The notes below the pieces were generated by a model. The model saw only the letters and a program-made list of their open reading frames with translations. It made no database searches and was not told where the DNA came from. A program made the position numbers and the translations under genes. This document shows positions 54,089-64,000 of a DNA stretch of 64,000 nt, piece by piece (within the stretch, counting starts at the first letter, position 1; every line of letters starts with the position of its first letter). The stretch lies in assembly GCA_010093485.1 (NCBI GenBank), contig MU001494.1, positions 1,829,937 to 1,893,936 of the forward strand, given 5' to 3'. Source of the stretch: Karstenula rhodostoma CBS 690.94. Taxonomy: Eukaryota; Ascomycota; Dothideomycetes; Pleosporales; Didymosphaeriaceae.

Positions 54089-54334
54089 TCGCGCCGCGTG
54101 GCACCTCCCCCTGCTCCAGAGTGTCCGTCGCCCGCGGATACGCCGACCGACGCCGGAATCCAAGCGCGTGATGCGCCTCAGTACGTCGCGAGATCGTTCT
54201 TGCACGCCGGGGAGCCGCGTGAGACCGGCGTTGGGGGTGTGGAGGTGTGTTGTGGATGGTAGGAAGGTAGCGGTGTAGCGTGTGACAGGGAGAGTGTTAG
54301 GTGGGCTGTATTTACGTGTGTACGTAGTACAGGG

Positions 54335-54550
54335 TGTGATATATTACAGGTAAAAGGAAATACTAAATAGATAATAAGTTCTTATTATTACTTAATAATA
54401 TCTACACTCTATACAATCCTTAGCTATAAACCCTTCTAAGCTTTAGCTAAGTTAGCTTACCTTAGCTATCACACAGCTAAGGTTAGCTAACTCCTATCAA
54501 CCCTATTGCTACTAAAGTACTCCTGTATATACAGCTATACATACAGAGAG
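54335..54550. repeat. AT-rich, CpG-free block (probable RIP-mutated repeat remnant)
   Basis: About 215 bp very rich in TpA, with recurring TTAGCTA, TAGCTAAG and CTTAGCTA words and no CpG dinucleotide that I can find, while flanking DNA is CpG-rich. This is the signature of repeat-induced point mutation (CpA to TpA) in Pezizomycotina. No coding remnant can be read. It ends abruptly on both sides. Confidence 0.65.
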
Positions 54551-55146
54551 TGTGTTTAGGGGGTAGGTAGGAGTGGGTCGGACGGGGCAGGCCATTGTGA
54601 TGGTGGGAAGGGGTTCAGGGTTGGAAATACGATTGAGTTTGTTATCTGCTGAATGTTTGAGCTAGGGCTTAGGAATTGCTGACTTGACTTGGAGCGGGTT
54701 GAGCTTTGAAGTGAGGGGAATGTGTTGAGATCGGAGTTTCCAGCTCGTGGATGACTTGGATGGTACTTATTCATGGGAAGAAGGTGCGTTGATGGAGATG
54801 ACTACAAAGGTCTTTGCTGGGTACGAAGGAATCAAAGAGGAGAATGTAATTGTCTTCTTTGTCGAGACATATAGTGGGTTTCCCAACGTGGCGGCCGTCA
54901 GTGATTCAGATTGCTTTTGCGCAGCGTTAACTACATGTTAATTCGAGCTCATTCCGTTTCCACGTTACGAGCGCATTGGTGGATATGGCGTAATATATAG
55001 ATGGAATGGTTGTTCGTGACTTTGGTGCTTCGTTTTTGGGCTGATGATGTTGTAGTCAGCTCTGACGTAACCGACACCGCCTCCTGTCGCAAGTCAACGC
55101 GTCTGTCTTGCTGCAAACAATCTAAAGCAATCTTTGACCTGCACTA
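54551..55146. other. Region between the AT-rich block and the NOV-like gene
   Basis: About 600 bp. One 64-codon plus-strand frame (54747..54941, reading LDGTYSWEEGALMEMTTKVF...) is somewhat protein-like and could be a gene fragment, but has no support beyond composition. The frame entering the NOV-like ORF has a stop four codons before its ATG. Confidence 0.45.
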
Positions 55147-57277
55147 ATGAAGCTAAGGGTCGCTTTCACCGAGAGCAGACTTGTCTTGGGGCCGGATGGA
55201 AAGATGTATGCTCTCAAAAATTGTTTATGGATGAGCCCATTCCCCCTTGCAGGTTATGCAGAGCTTTCGCAGATTTACCCTGATCTCGAAGACTTTTTCG
55301 TGAAGCAACTCGGTGTTGATAAGGCCAACCCGAGTATGCTTATCGAAGAAATTAATAAGATGGCGAAGAAGGACTCACCAAATGTTGACATCATTGGAAA
55401 ACGGTTGATTGACGTTGGCAGGCTAGTTCTCAAGAGTGGTTTTGATTTGACCCTTTCAAAGGCTATAGCACGTCTTGCAGAGGTCAAGTTCTTGCCCAAG
55501 CCCGCGGAAAACGGATGCAAGACGTTGGTAGGGAAAAGTGACGACTTCTGCATCGATGACCACCGCCGCTTCGCCACCGCCTTCAAGCACTGCGGCATAT
55601 TGCTTGACTTTTCTGCAGAAGAAGTACATGTTCTCAGTACCTTGTTTGAGCACTTGGGACTGAGCGACAAGTATCTTTCTCGAGCGGTGAGGGAAGAGTC
55701 TGCTGTTGGTGAGGAGATAATCGAACATGAGGCTTCCGCGAAAGCTTTCAGATCCAAGGCGTACGCTTTGTATTGGTAAGTGTAAAACACCCAAACCGAA
55801 TGAAGGTGTCCTATTATTGAAGACATTTATTGACAAGCTTAGCTGTGCGGCACAGTACAAGAGTGTGAAGGCCTTACGCAACGACGTTGCGCTTTTTCAC
55901 CACTTCTCTCATGCGCAGATATACATCACGGACAGCATGAATACAGACTTGGTAATCGACTTCAGAGATGGACCTGTCAGAGTTCATAGTGATCGTCTGG
56001 CGGTACATCATGAACTTCTACATGATCAGCTTAAGTTCTACCTTCCTAAAGATGAGCGACAACGTAGATCTTGCTACCGGGCCCAAATTCTGCAACTCCT
56101 TGCAAGCATAATGGGCGTTACTTCCAACGCGACGCAGGCCATATCACAGATTTTAAGCTGTGACCTGTTAGACCTGGACGAGATCCTGTCTGAACAAGAC
56201 ATCACAATGGTGGATTGGATCCAAAAGCCTACTTACAATGTTCCAGATTCCTCACCTAGTCGGCCAAGCAACGAAAATGCACCATCTACCAGCCCAGGTG
56301 GGCATTTTGAAGAAGCATTTGAGCGAGGAGCACCCACATTATCGTCAAGTGCACCCGCGTTTACACCTGTGTACACTGTGGACTTGCAAGATCACCATGA
56401 AGGATCACCTACAAGGCCAAACTCGAGCACTGCACCTCCTCCTCTTTACGAGAGATTCGTCGAACAGGTCGTACAGAATGCGTTTCGAGCAAGGGAGTGG
56501 GATATTCACCCTTCACCCAACGCGGTATCACTCCGTGACGCGTCAAACAATGATGTACCTGCGCTTGATCACGATCATGAAGAGACCTTCGGCAGTCGGA
56601 AGGCAGACGAGAGGGCACACGACAGTCGAATTGGCGCTTCGGGGGAAGCATACGTACGTATCTAAACATCGATTGTGACGCTGTGCTAACTTTGGAATGT
56701 AGGTATTCGAGATACTACGTGGTCTCGGCCTTCCTGGCTTTACCGAAGAGAACTGGCGCAGCAACATGCGACGCGAGCTGCTTGCGCACGCTCGATACGT
56801 CAATCTAGGTTCTTGGATCGGAAGGGAGACGGCAGACTTCGTCTACACAGATCGCGACGGCAGCTTAACGCGATATCTGAGAGAAAATTGCTTTGGAAGA
56901 TGGCCGGACATCACACTATTTCGTGACTTTGCGCAACAACCGATCGAATATTTCCTTGAGGTTAAATCTACGACAAGCAGCTGCAACACAAGGTTTTATA
57001 TGAGTGGAAGCCAGTACTTGCGGGTATGTTCCAATCCACCACTACTTTAGGAGATGCGACTAAACTTGAATATATGAAGGACTGTGCTGTGCCCACAGCC
57101 GGTCCCCCGGTGAACAGAGTCTATGTGATACTTCGAGTATCCGACCTGGGCCCGAACACGGACATGAAGATCTTTGTGGATCCTTATCCAAGATTGGGGA
57201 ATGATTACATCAGGTTTGAGGCTGGAACCTGGCATTGCACGACACAGGACACACTTCACAGAGATTTACCGCTATAA
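55147..57277 (+). CDS. NO VEIN-like protein lacking its ATPase domain, with PD-(D/E)xK nuclease-like C-terminus
   Basis: Exons 55147..55775, 55843..56653, 56703..57003 and 57051..57277 give 655 residues. The sequence matches the C-terminal half of large fungal 'HATPase + DUF3883' proteins (1,500 or more residues): CLWMSPFPLAGYAELSQIYP..., DLEDFFVKQLGVDK, a disordered Ser/Pro linker, then GASGEAYVFEILRGLGLPGF and the DUF3883 fold. The latter shows RWPDITLF and YFLEVKSTT: P548-D549 ... E566-V-K568, the PD-(D/E)xK catalytic pattern of restriction-endonuclease-like folds. Conserved VYVILRVSDLG follows. The N-terminal GHKL ATPase is absent and ATG 55147 is preceded in frame by TGA. The last junction is doubtful: splicing 57004..57050 keeps frame but removes SGSQYLR, which looks conserved, so a frameshift there is possible. 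May be a truncated gene. Confidence 0.7.
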
Positions 57278-57899
57278 TAGCAGGTCTGATTGCTCAAGCC
57301 TCCGTGGAATCGACCAAAGAATGAAAATCCAGAACCAGATTCTATACGAAGCAATGCAGTGTGCCCACTATGTATGTCTACGAGCAACAAAACATCAAGT
57401 GTAGCGCTTCGCTGTCCTTGACTTCCTAATAAATAGAAAGTTTTTGGTCACGTGTACCACGGCAGGTCTATTGGAAAAATCACTGTGCTCTAGAGCCAGA
57501 AAGCAAAACTTATGTGAACTATTAGCAAGCCGCTCCAACTTCAATTGTGATGGTTGGAAAGATCATCTGCCATTTGTGTTGCAAAGCCCCATCTGCAAAG
57601 ATATTCTTTTCGATGAGGTCCTACGTCATTCTTCCACCGGGGAAAGACGCCGACAGACAATGCGTACAGCACCTATACCTCTGAACTTCAACACCACGAC
57701 GGTACGGCGCATTCGGAGTCTAGCCTGCTGCACCTGGGCATGCAGGGCTCCACACTACAATGATGACGTAGACGACCATGACGTACTTGCGTACGAAATA
57801 AATGAAAGGCCTCAACAACTTACGGTCCAACAGCATATACATCCTGAGCTCCTCTGACATTTCCCGTCACAATACGAACTACTCACCACAGTCCCTAAT
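57278..57899. other. Intergenic region before the lactate dehydrogenase gene
   Basis: About 620 bp: 3' region of the NOV-like gene and promoter of the dehydrogenase gene. A 137-codon frame (57444..57857) has no protein-like pattern and overlaps the likely promoter. Nothing else recognised. Confidence 0.5.
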
Positions 57900-58871
57900 A
57901 TGCCAGACTCCAAGCTCAGCTCTTCGATCGCCATTGTTGGCGCCGGCGATGTCGGTGCCACGATTGCCTACTCGCTCGTCATGAACCCCGTTGCTGGCGA
58001 CATCTTGATTGTCGATCCTAAGGAGGAAGTCAGAGACGCACAAATTCAGGATCTATCAGACGCTACATTCCACGGCAACACTAGCACACAGGTGCGGGCA
58101 GGCACCCACAAGGAGGCAGGACAATGCGACATTATCGTCTTCACTGCCGGCGCGAAGCAGAAGCAGGGTACATTACACGCACATCATTTTAAATTTCGCA
58201 TCTAACAAGTTTCAGGCGAATCACGCGCCGACCTAATCGGCCGTAACAAATCAATTCTTGAATCCGCAATCTCCGACATGCAGCCTTTCGCTGAGAAAAC
58301 TATACTCCTGCTCGTCGCCAATCCTGTAGACGTAATCACCTACTTCGCGCAGAAGTACTCCAACCTTCCTAAGTCGCAAGTCATCGGCTCTGGTACCTTC
58401 CTCGACAGCGCCCGCTTACGCGGCGTTCTAGCAGCTAAGGCTGAAGTGTCCGCATCCAGTATCGATGCCTACGTGCTCGGCGAGCACGGCGAGTCGCAAT
58501 TCGTAGCCTGGAGCGCCGCATCAATCGGCGGTGTGCCTCTCGAACAAACTCTCCTGCCCAACACCAAGCTCGATAAAGACGCCATTGCAGAAGATACGAA
58601 GAACAAGGCCACCAGCATCATCGAGAACAAGGGTGCGACGAACTACGGCATTGGCGCCGTGGCGGCAAGTATTTGCAAGAGTATATTGTCCGATCAGAGG
58701 AATATTAGGCCCGTGAGCCATTATCAAGAGGATTTGGGTGTGTGTTTGAGCATACCGGCGGTGATTGGGCGGCAAGGTCTGGTCAGGACGATCGAGATGA
58801 GGTTTAATGAAGAGGAGCAGGGGAAGCTCAAGAAGAGCGCGGAGGCACTCAAGGAGATCATCAACGCATGA
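57900..58871 (+). CDS. L-lactate dehydrogenase (NAD-dependent)
   Basis: Exons 57900..58167 and 58216..58871 (48-bp intron, GTACAT...TTTCAG), 307 residues. It interconverts pyruvate and L-lactate with NAD(H). Motifs: dinucleotide loop IAIVGAGDVGATIAY, Asp after beta-2 (ILIVDPKEE) for NAD over NADP, substrate loop FTAGAKQKQGESR with Gln at the position that is Arg in malate dehydrogenases, VANPVDVITYFAQK, GTFLDSARLR with the catalytic Asp and substrate-binding Arg, and the catalytic His in LGEHGESQFVAWS. The C-terminus SIPAVIGRQGLVR...EALKEIINA is complete. All key residues are present. No mitochondrial presequence, so cytosolic. Similar L-LDHs are known from aspergilli and Rhizopus. Confidence 0.93.
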
Positions 58872-59389
58872 GAAGGTGATAGCACAAGCATACTCTTACT
58901 CAGAATTTACCTGGAACGACGATGCATAGTGGCGGACCGGTAAACTTAGACTCCGAGATAATTCCCCTTTCTAGAAATACAGTTGTATTTGAAAAAGGAG
59001 CCATGACTCATAACAATGATATATCCTAAGATGACTTGTGGAAAGCATCGAATTGGTTCCTGGTCCATTTTTACGGGGAGACCGTGGCAGCTAGGTAGTG
59101 AGATTAGAGCCGCCTAAGTTCCATTCCCGAACTCCACGTTTCGAAAAATTTGACCAAAAGAAAACTAGAAAGCAGGGCCATCAAATCCGCTACTGCGCCC
59201 ACGCTATGTAGTATTTTGCGACAATGCAGGTAGCTCCGCCGCGCAGTTGTAGTATGACGGGCGAACCCGGGAGGTCGACTCAACCCACAACGATGCCTAA
59301 ACGCATTAGAAGAGGTAGATTTGTACCTGGTGGAGAGTGCTCACCCTTAGCGGCGCTTCAGGCAACGAGGTATGGTGACAAATCACCGA
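58872..59389. other. Intergenic region between convergent genes
   Basis: About 520 bp between the stop of the dehydrogenase (+) and the stop of the orphan gene (-). Likely 3' UTRs. No other feature. Confidence 0.5.
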
Positions 59390-60312
59390 TCAGGCCCACG
59401 GGGTTCCGGACCCTCCGACGTTCTTCTGAGAGTTGTGGGACTGGTAGATCCGCGGGAAGAGAATGTCACTGGCGTAGATTTCCTTCACGTCGGCGTATAT
59501 CTTCGCGGTCGGCATCGGTGGGAGCTATTCAAGTCAAGTCAGCATATTCCCACTTTGAGTGCTAAATTCGAGAAGGATCGGAACAGTACCTGGTCGCCCT
59601 CTCCTGGATAGGGGTTGTTGCCCAAGTCCAACGCTATGAATATGTTCCGGCCCATGATACTGAAGATAACGCACGACAATAGCCACATTTGTGAGGCCAC
59701 ATGGATTGTGTTGGCCGGGTGGTCCACAGGCTGAATCCGATTCTCAACAAGCTCCTTGAGATGTACGGCTTGACACAGCTTGTACCACATGGTAAGGAAA
59801 ACCTTCTCGTCGTAGTACGGGATCAATTCTGTGCCTGCTTGCTCGGATGTGAGCGTGTCGATAGTAGGCAGGTCGTCCAGAGCCGCGCGAAGCACGTAGT
59901 CGTCGAAACAGGACATGATGTACGAATACAACTGTTGATTGCCGAATATTTGGGATTTCAGGCGTGCATTCAGGTTGCCGATTGATCCTTTCAAATCGAT
60001 GTTTTGGTGATTGCGGCCATTTGCCAAGGTGGGCAGCACGTACTCCGACACCAGGGTCTGATCGACTCTGCCCCGAGACATGAAAACTGCGGCAGACATT
60101 CGGAAGAAAATATTTGAACCGCATGTGCTTGCGTTGCTCTGGCCTTCCACATTGTCCGCGTCTTCAACGAACTCGGAAATGTGGTTGCTGATAGCGTTGC
60201 CGAAGAGGCCAATCGAGCAGCCGGTCAGGCCACGGATTGTGGCTCCAGGCAAAACCGATAGAGTGGCCTCGTTGGAGAGCCGAGGAATCATGATTGGAGT
60301 AGGAGCGGCCAT
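59390..60312 (-). CDS. Orphan protein, unrecognised
   Basis: Exons 60312..59590 and 59524..59390 with a 65-bp intron (GTACTG...GAATAG), 285 residues. Start ATG 60312 gives MAAPTPIMIPRLSNEATLSV; the frame is open upstream to 60441 but that part is Pro/Ser-rich and unlikely. The protein has many short hydrophobic strands (GATIRGLTGCSIGLFGNAIS, SQMWLLSCVIFSIMGRNIFI), a QQLYSYIMSCFDDYVLRAAL helix and a YADVKEIYASDILFPRIY motif in exon 2. No transmembrane anchor, signal peptide or familiar domain. The composition is that of a folded, globular protein. Exon 2 continues sensibly and ends at a clean stop, supporting the intron. Confidence 0.65.
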
Positions 60313-60439
60313 TTTGCCTGGCGACGCGGGCGGACTGGGACGGTGGTTGGGTGATGGATTTGGTACTCGGGTGAGGCAGCGGAGAGCGTTTATATGACTG
60401 GGAGGTAACCCAGCATTGCAATCAAGTAAATTAAAGGCC

Positions 60440-60640
60440 AACCCAATAGCTGAGGTGAACGCGGGATGTCAAGCTCAGGTGAATTCGGAACGTTGCCCTC
60501 AGTTGAACGCGGGACGTTGACCTTAGGGCAACTTGACGCAAAGATTTTGGCGGTTTGACGGAGTCGTTGTCGGAGCCAGCCTGAAATTCTTTGTCGGAGC
60601 AAGCCTCGGAGTTGTCGTCGGCTTGCTGCCCAGAGTTTCC
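60440..60640. repeat. Imperfect short tandem repeats
   Basis: Several degenerate copies of a unit like GAACGCGGGACGTTGACC(C/T)(C/T)AG-TTGAA- lie at 60455-60535, and of GGCTTGCTCCGAC-like / GTCGGAGC(A/C)AGCCT units at 60565-60640. The first set falls in the end and 3' flank of the Cys-rich gene, the second inside its C-terminal codons (repeated LAPT and TTTP). Boundaries approximate. Confidence 0.5.
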
Positions 60641-60909
60641 GTACGTACGATCATCGGCAAATTTCTGCAAGCAGTTGAGAAAGCTACACTGGGGACCGTG
60701 TACTTTGCCCTGCACAACGCGGAATCTTGCAAGCAAGGATCGCAGCACAAAGGGCGTGTGCAAGTGTAGCAAGCCCAGTAGCGACGAGTCTTTTTGTCGT
60801 CGTCAACAGTGATCCACCTGTTACACGAGTCACATTCTCGGGAATAATTGTCTTTGGTGAGGGTGTCGTAGAACACAGCAGACTTCGCGATCGAAGTATC
60901 ATTGTCCAT
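60523..60909 (-). CDS. Small Cys-rich (zinc-binding-like) protein, start uncertain
   Basis: From ATG 60909: MDNDTSIAKSAVFYDTLTKD..., then a cysteine cluster C-D-S-C ... WACYTCTRPLCCDPCLQDSALC: CxxC, CxxC, CC, C, C spaced like a small zinc-ribbon or ZZ/RING-like finger. About 128 residues, ending in a Thr/Pro/Arg-rich tail. The same frame is open upstream with protein-like sequence (AADSTNSAPINEVNVPGSSE, NATNARVPTQEDENAFRKQV), so the true start probably lies in an upstream exon, perhaps with an acceptor near 61090. A further intron near 60680-60720 (ending CTTGCAG) is possible. Same strand as the orphan at 59390, about 210 bp away. No family assigned. Confidence 0.5.
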   Translation of the reverse strand: MDNDTSIAKSAVFYDTLTKDNYSRECDSCNRWITVDDDKKTRRYWACYTCTRPLCCDPCLQDSALCRAKYTVPSVAFSTACRNLPMIVRTETLGSKPTTTPRLAPTKNFRLAPTTTPSNRQNLCVKLP

Positions 60910-61157
60910 GATATCCGCACCGTCGTCGTAGACCTGCTTGCGGAAAGCATTTTCGTCTTCTTGCGTAGGAACGCGGGCATTTGTGGCGTTTTCGGAAGAG
61001 CCCGGGACATTGACTTCGTTGATCGGGGCCGAATTGGTGCTGTCAGCTGCTGGAGCAGTGTCGGGCGTGGCGATGCCCCCAGTACCTCAAGTATCACCTG
61101 CTTAAACACTGTCTGACTTGTCTTTGCTCCCAGAATTCGAATGTTCATCTGGTACAC

Positions 61158-63945
61158 CCCCTCTCATGGGAAGGTGAACACCGGCGATACAGTATTAGGT
61201 CAAGATCTTAAACTTGTATAGTAGCCTGAGTTACTCTAGGATTAACTATTCTATATCTATTGGCGAAGATCTTAGCTTACATCCGGTCTTTATGTTCCTA
61301 TGAAAGATCAGTATGGCTTGCACTCGCTGAGGTGTATTTGCCTGCCGCAGGTGCCAACACTGCCACAAAACCACTTTCTGTGAATGCAGCCTCGAGAAGC
61401 ATGACACGCCGGAGAGGCATAACAATAGCAATCCGATTTCAGATCAAACGTAAAGCTTCTTCACTAGTCTACTATCACTAACGTTTTGTGTAGCATGGCT
61501 GCCCGAAATCCGTACACGCCATGTCCAGCAAACCTTCAGATCAAGGAACAGCGCATCGCGAAATCCTTGGTTCCCGTGTATGGTTTCCTAAAATTCCCAG
61601 TGGTTCATCAGGGTTGCAATTTCATCGAGCCTTACGGTCGTTCCGAATTCGCGTCCACGCAGCGCATGCTGGCGCATTTGTTTAAAAGCCACCCACGCGA
61701 ACTCAAACGCGGTGGCTAAATCGGTATGCGGACTTAGGCAATGCATACAGCATTACACTATGTCTCTCTGGCTCCGCCAAACATGTTGCAAACCCAGGCC
61801 CCGTCATTAAATCGCTACTTGAAGCTCGATTATACGCACAGCGTTACTTTACGTCTCTCTGGGTTTGTCAAGAGCGGCCTCGGTATACAAGTTACGGCAT
61901 GTGTTGTTTTGGAAATCTCTTCCTGTGGCAGACATCTGTATCGCTCGTTTCGACTCTTACTGGGGGGTTGACCTCGTAATAGTTGGCGGTTGTTACATCT
62001 TGGGCTTATGCTAGGCGAAGAACTTGTACTGTAAGAGTCGGTGGCGAGTCTGAGTGTGCGCTAACCATGTGAGGAAATTCTAGGTCGCATGTCTGCCAGG
62101 TCGCTTGCAACGGTCGCGGCCATTCTACGCCAACGATCAGATGCAGTCCGGCCATCTGCAACAGGTTCAGGCTTCTTGGGATGTTACTTACGTTCGTGGA
62201 CGATGACGAATGTTAAAGTCGACTGTGGAATGGCTGCCATTTTCATGATATGCTTTGTTCCCACCGTCCGTAAGATTGCCTGGGCCGAGCGTGTGTCAAC
62301 GTTGTGGTCGTTGTTGATGGAGAACGGATAGTCGATCGAGAAACAGCTGCCAGTTCACAGTACGCCTTGTTCACCATTTCGCCGCCGTCAGTTAAGCTGT
62401 GACACCCCAAAACATCCTTGACTATGATGTAGTTTGAATTCGAGTCCGTATCGTAATACCAAGAAGCTCGTTCGTCCATGCCATCCTGCCCATCGATTGA
62501 TATTACAACGTCGTATTTGAGTTCGACAAAGTATTGAGTTCCTGTATGGTGGTGTTCCTCTGTTCGTAGAAGCATACAAGGACGTTCTCTATGAGGACTT
62601 TCCAGTAACCAGGCATTTCTTCTTCGTCACCTCCAGGTCTACACGATGCCACGATAGCGGCTGCACCATCAACAGGGGCTTTAGGGGTTGCTGCTCCAAT
62701 GCGCAGTGCTTCTCTCCGTCGAACTTGTGGAGTCAGATCAGGGTATTCTCGCCAAAGAAAGCGTATTGTCTGCACCGCGCGATGTCGAAGAGTCGGACAT
62801 CGGCGTCGTCTCCGAAGACTAAATCAGGTAAACTCGATGGTAGCTGGGGTACCAGGTTCGCGAAGATTAGTTGAGACAAAAACTCTAAGTTGGGAGTAGA
62901 AGCGAGTAGCCACTGCATAGGTAAACTGTCGACCGTGGTGGAAGATAAAGCTGGATCGGAGTGGACTTGTAATATTTGCGTTGTTTGGAGCAGGATCGCG
63001 CCGGTCCACGTTCGCTGCCGCTGCGTATATCCAACAGATTACTTGAGACGTCCACACGGCGCTCCCACAACGTCTCATCCATCCTTTCGCTCAGCACCCC
63101 CTCGCGTCACGCCACCCACGATGTCGCGTCACACAAGCCCTCTCGACCCACAACCTAAATCCAGCGACACCACACCCAGACCACGCGTTCGTCCTCCCTC
63201 CCATCCTACAAGAACTGGTGGCCAAGATTTCATTTCCGGGACCCAGGCCTCAATTTAAGCATATCTCTTCCCGCGCCCGCTAATTTCGCTGAGGAGGCGT
63301 CGTCCATATACAAGGGCCCCGGGTGCCACGCGGCCTCGTGCGACTACGCCATAGCACTACGCCCCCGGCTCCTGCCTGCCAGCCGAGATGATGCGGGGTC
63401 AGGTTGAGGTTATTCTGACGTTGGTGAGGGTTGTGCGGACGTTAGAGGGAGATGAGGGGAGGTTTGGCTCGTGGTTTGTTGGTAGTTGACTTTTTGACGG
63501 GGCGCTACTGGGGAGGTGGAAGGGACGTGTGGCGATGGATGACGTCTGCGAAACAGGATGCGTGGATTGGGATTTTGCGCACTGAGGGCGACATGGTTGC
63601 ACTTGAAAACGAGCTGTTGCGCGCTGCCAGCGCGAAATGGATGCCTCCGATACGACTAGGCATCAATAAGGCCAGACAAGTGGAAAAGGCCTGACGCTTG
63701 TTTTAGCTCAAGTCGCAACAAAGCGTGGATGCAAAGCCAACGGACAGATATCAGAAAAGTTAAGCTGAGGAAACATCACAGTGAAGCAGGCGGCACAGAC
63801 ATTGAGGTCAAGTTTGAATTGTCTACTACAATCTTCTACGCATCCATTACCACTCGACACCTAATCCCCGTTTCTAACGAACCCGAACGCAAATTCGTGC
63901 AAAGTCATAGCCGGCCGGAAGACAAGCTCAATTGGAAGATGACAT
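61158..63945. other. Gene-poor region with minus-strand ORF fragments
   Basis: No complete gene. On the minus strand between about 63,100 and 62,240 several overlapping fragments look weakly protein-like (for example LASTPNLEFLSQLIFANLVP and EMPGYWKVLIENVLVCFYEQ, and DERASWYYDTDSNSNYIIVK), in changing frames; they may be exons of an unrecognised or decayed gene. I could not build a splice model. The remaining stretches show nothing. Confidence 0.35.
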
Positions 63946-64000
63946 TTACAAGAAGAGAGCAGCGAAAGCACCGAGACCGGCAACGAAGCCAGCGGCGCTG
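63946..64000 (-). CDS. C-terminal end of a protein with hydrophobic tail (partial)
   Basis: The last 17 codons before stop 63946 read SAAGFVAGLGAFAALFL on the minus strand; the rest is outside the window. A small-residue run followed by a hydrophobic end right at the stop is typical of a GPI-attachment signal in fungal secreted or cell-wall proteins. A C-terminal transmembrane helix is the alternative. Confidence 0.55.
   Translation of the reverse strand, partial: SAAGFVAGLGAFAALFL

Noticed and set aside
57444..57857. 137-codon frame upstream of the lactate dehydrogenase gene
   Set aside because: No protein-like pattern or homology cue, and it covers the expected promoter.
1..64000. tRNA or rRNA genes, CRISPR arrays, bacterial defence operons
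   Set aside because: No A/B-box pairs with acceptor stems, no rRNA-like sequence, and no regular direct-repeat/spacer arrays were seen; the gene structure is eukaryotic.

Overview
The window is nuclear DNA of a filamentous ascomycete (Pezizomycotina; Dothideomycetes is my best guess, by inference). The evidence is short spliceosomal introns of about 45-70 bp with GT(A/G)xGT donors and CTAAC/CTGAC branch sites, compact genes on both strands, and typical fungal families: HET domain, Zn2Cys6 regulator, DUF6594, AP-3 mu, CWI MAPKK, Tpt1 and an 8-codon first exon in the uL13 gene. Exon coordinates were read by hand from splice signals and frame continuity; no alignment was run.

Layout. 1-9.8 kb is dense housekeeping: a partial mitochondrial small protein (-), a CAX-type Ca2+/H+ exchanger (-), a dehydrogenase remnant (-), an F-box protein (-), a HAPSTR1-like nuclear protein (+), a DMAC1/DUF4536-like protein (-) and the AP-3 mu subunit (+). 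10-19.8 kb is accessory: an ORF split by an in-frame stop (-), two divergently oriented HET-domain genes (11.5-14.4 kb - and 16.6-18.8 kb +) with a single-pass membrane protein between them, and a LURP-one/scramblase-like protein (-). 19.8-22.8 kb has no supported gene. 22.9-30 kb carries a Ser-rich secreted repeat protein (+), a lineage-specific basic protein (+), an acyl-CoA synthetase (-), a possible small protein (-) and ribosomal protein uL13/L16 (-). 30-34.2 kb is a long gene-free stretch with minisatellites, ahead of a Zn2Cys6 regulator (+). 38.3-46.9 kb holds Tpt1 (+), a decayed back-to-back pair (2OG-Fe(II) oxygenase relic - and MFS transporter relic +), a retropepsin-like protein (-) and a DUF6594 membrane protein (+). 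49-58.9 kb holds the cell-wall-integrity MAPKK (+), the Phe-tRNA synthetase beta subunit (+), a possible gene (-), a CpG-free AT-rich block that looks RIP-mutated, a 5'-truncated NO VEIN-like protein with a visible PD-(D/E)xK nuclease core (+), and L-lactate dehydrogenase (+). 59-64 kb holds an orphan protein (-), a Cys-rich orphan (-) and the last codons of a protein with a hydrophobic tail (-).

How genes relate. No biosynthetic cluster is evident. The places most likely to hide something new are the HET / membrane protein / HET segment (possible allorecognition locus), the truncated NOV-like nuclease beside the AT-rich block, the relic oxygenase-transporter pair, and the orphan genes at 59-61 kb.
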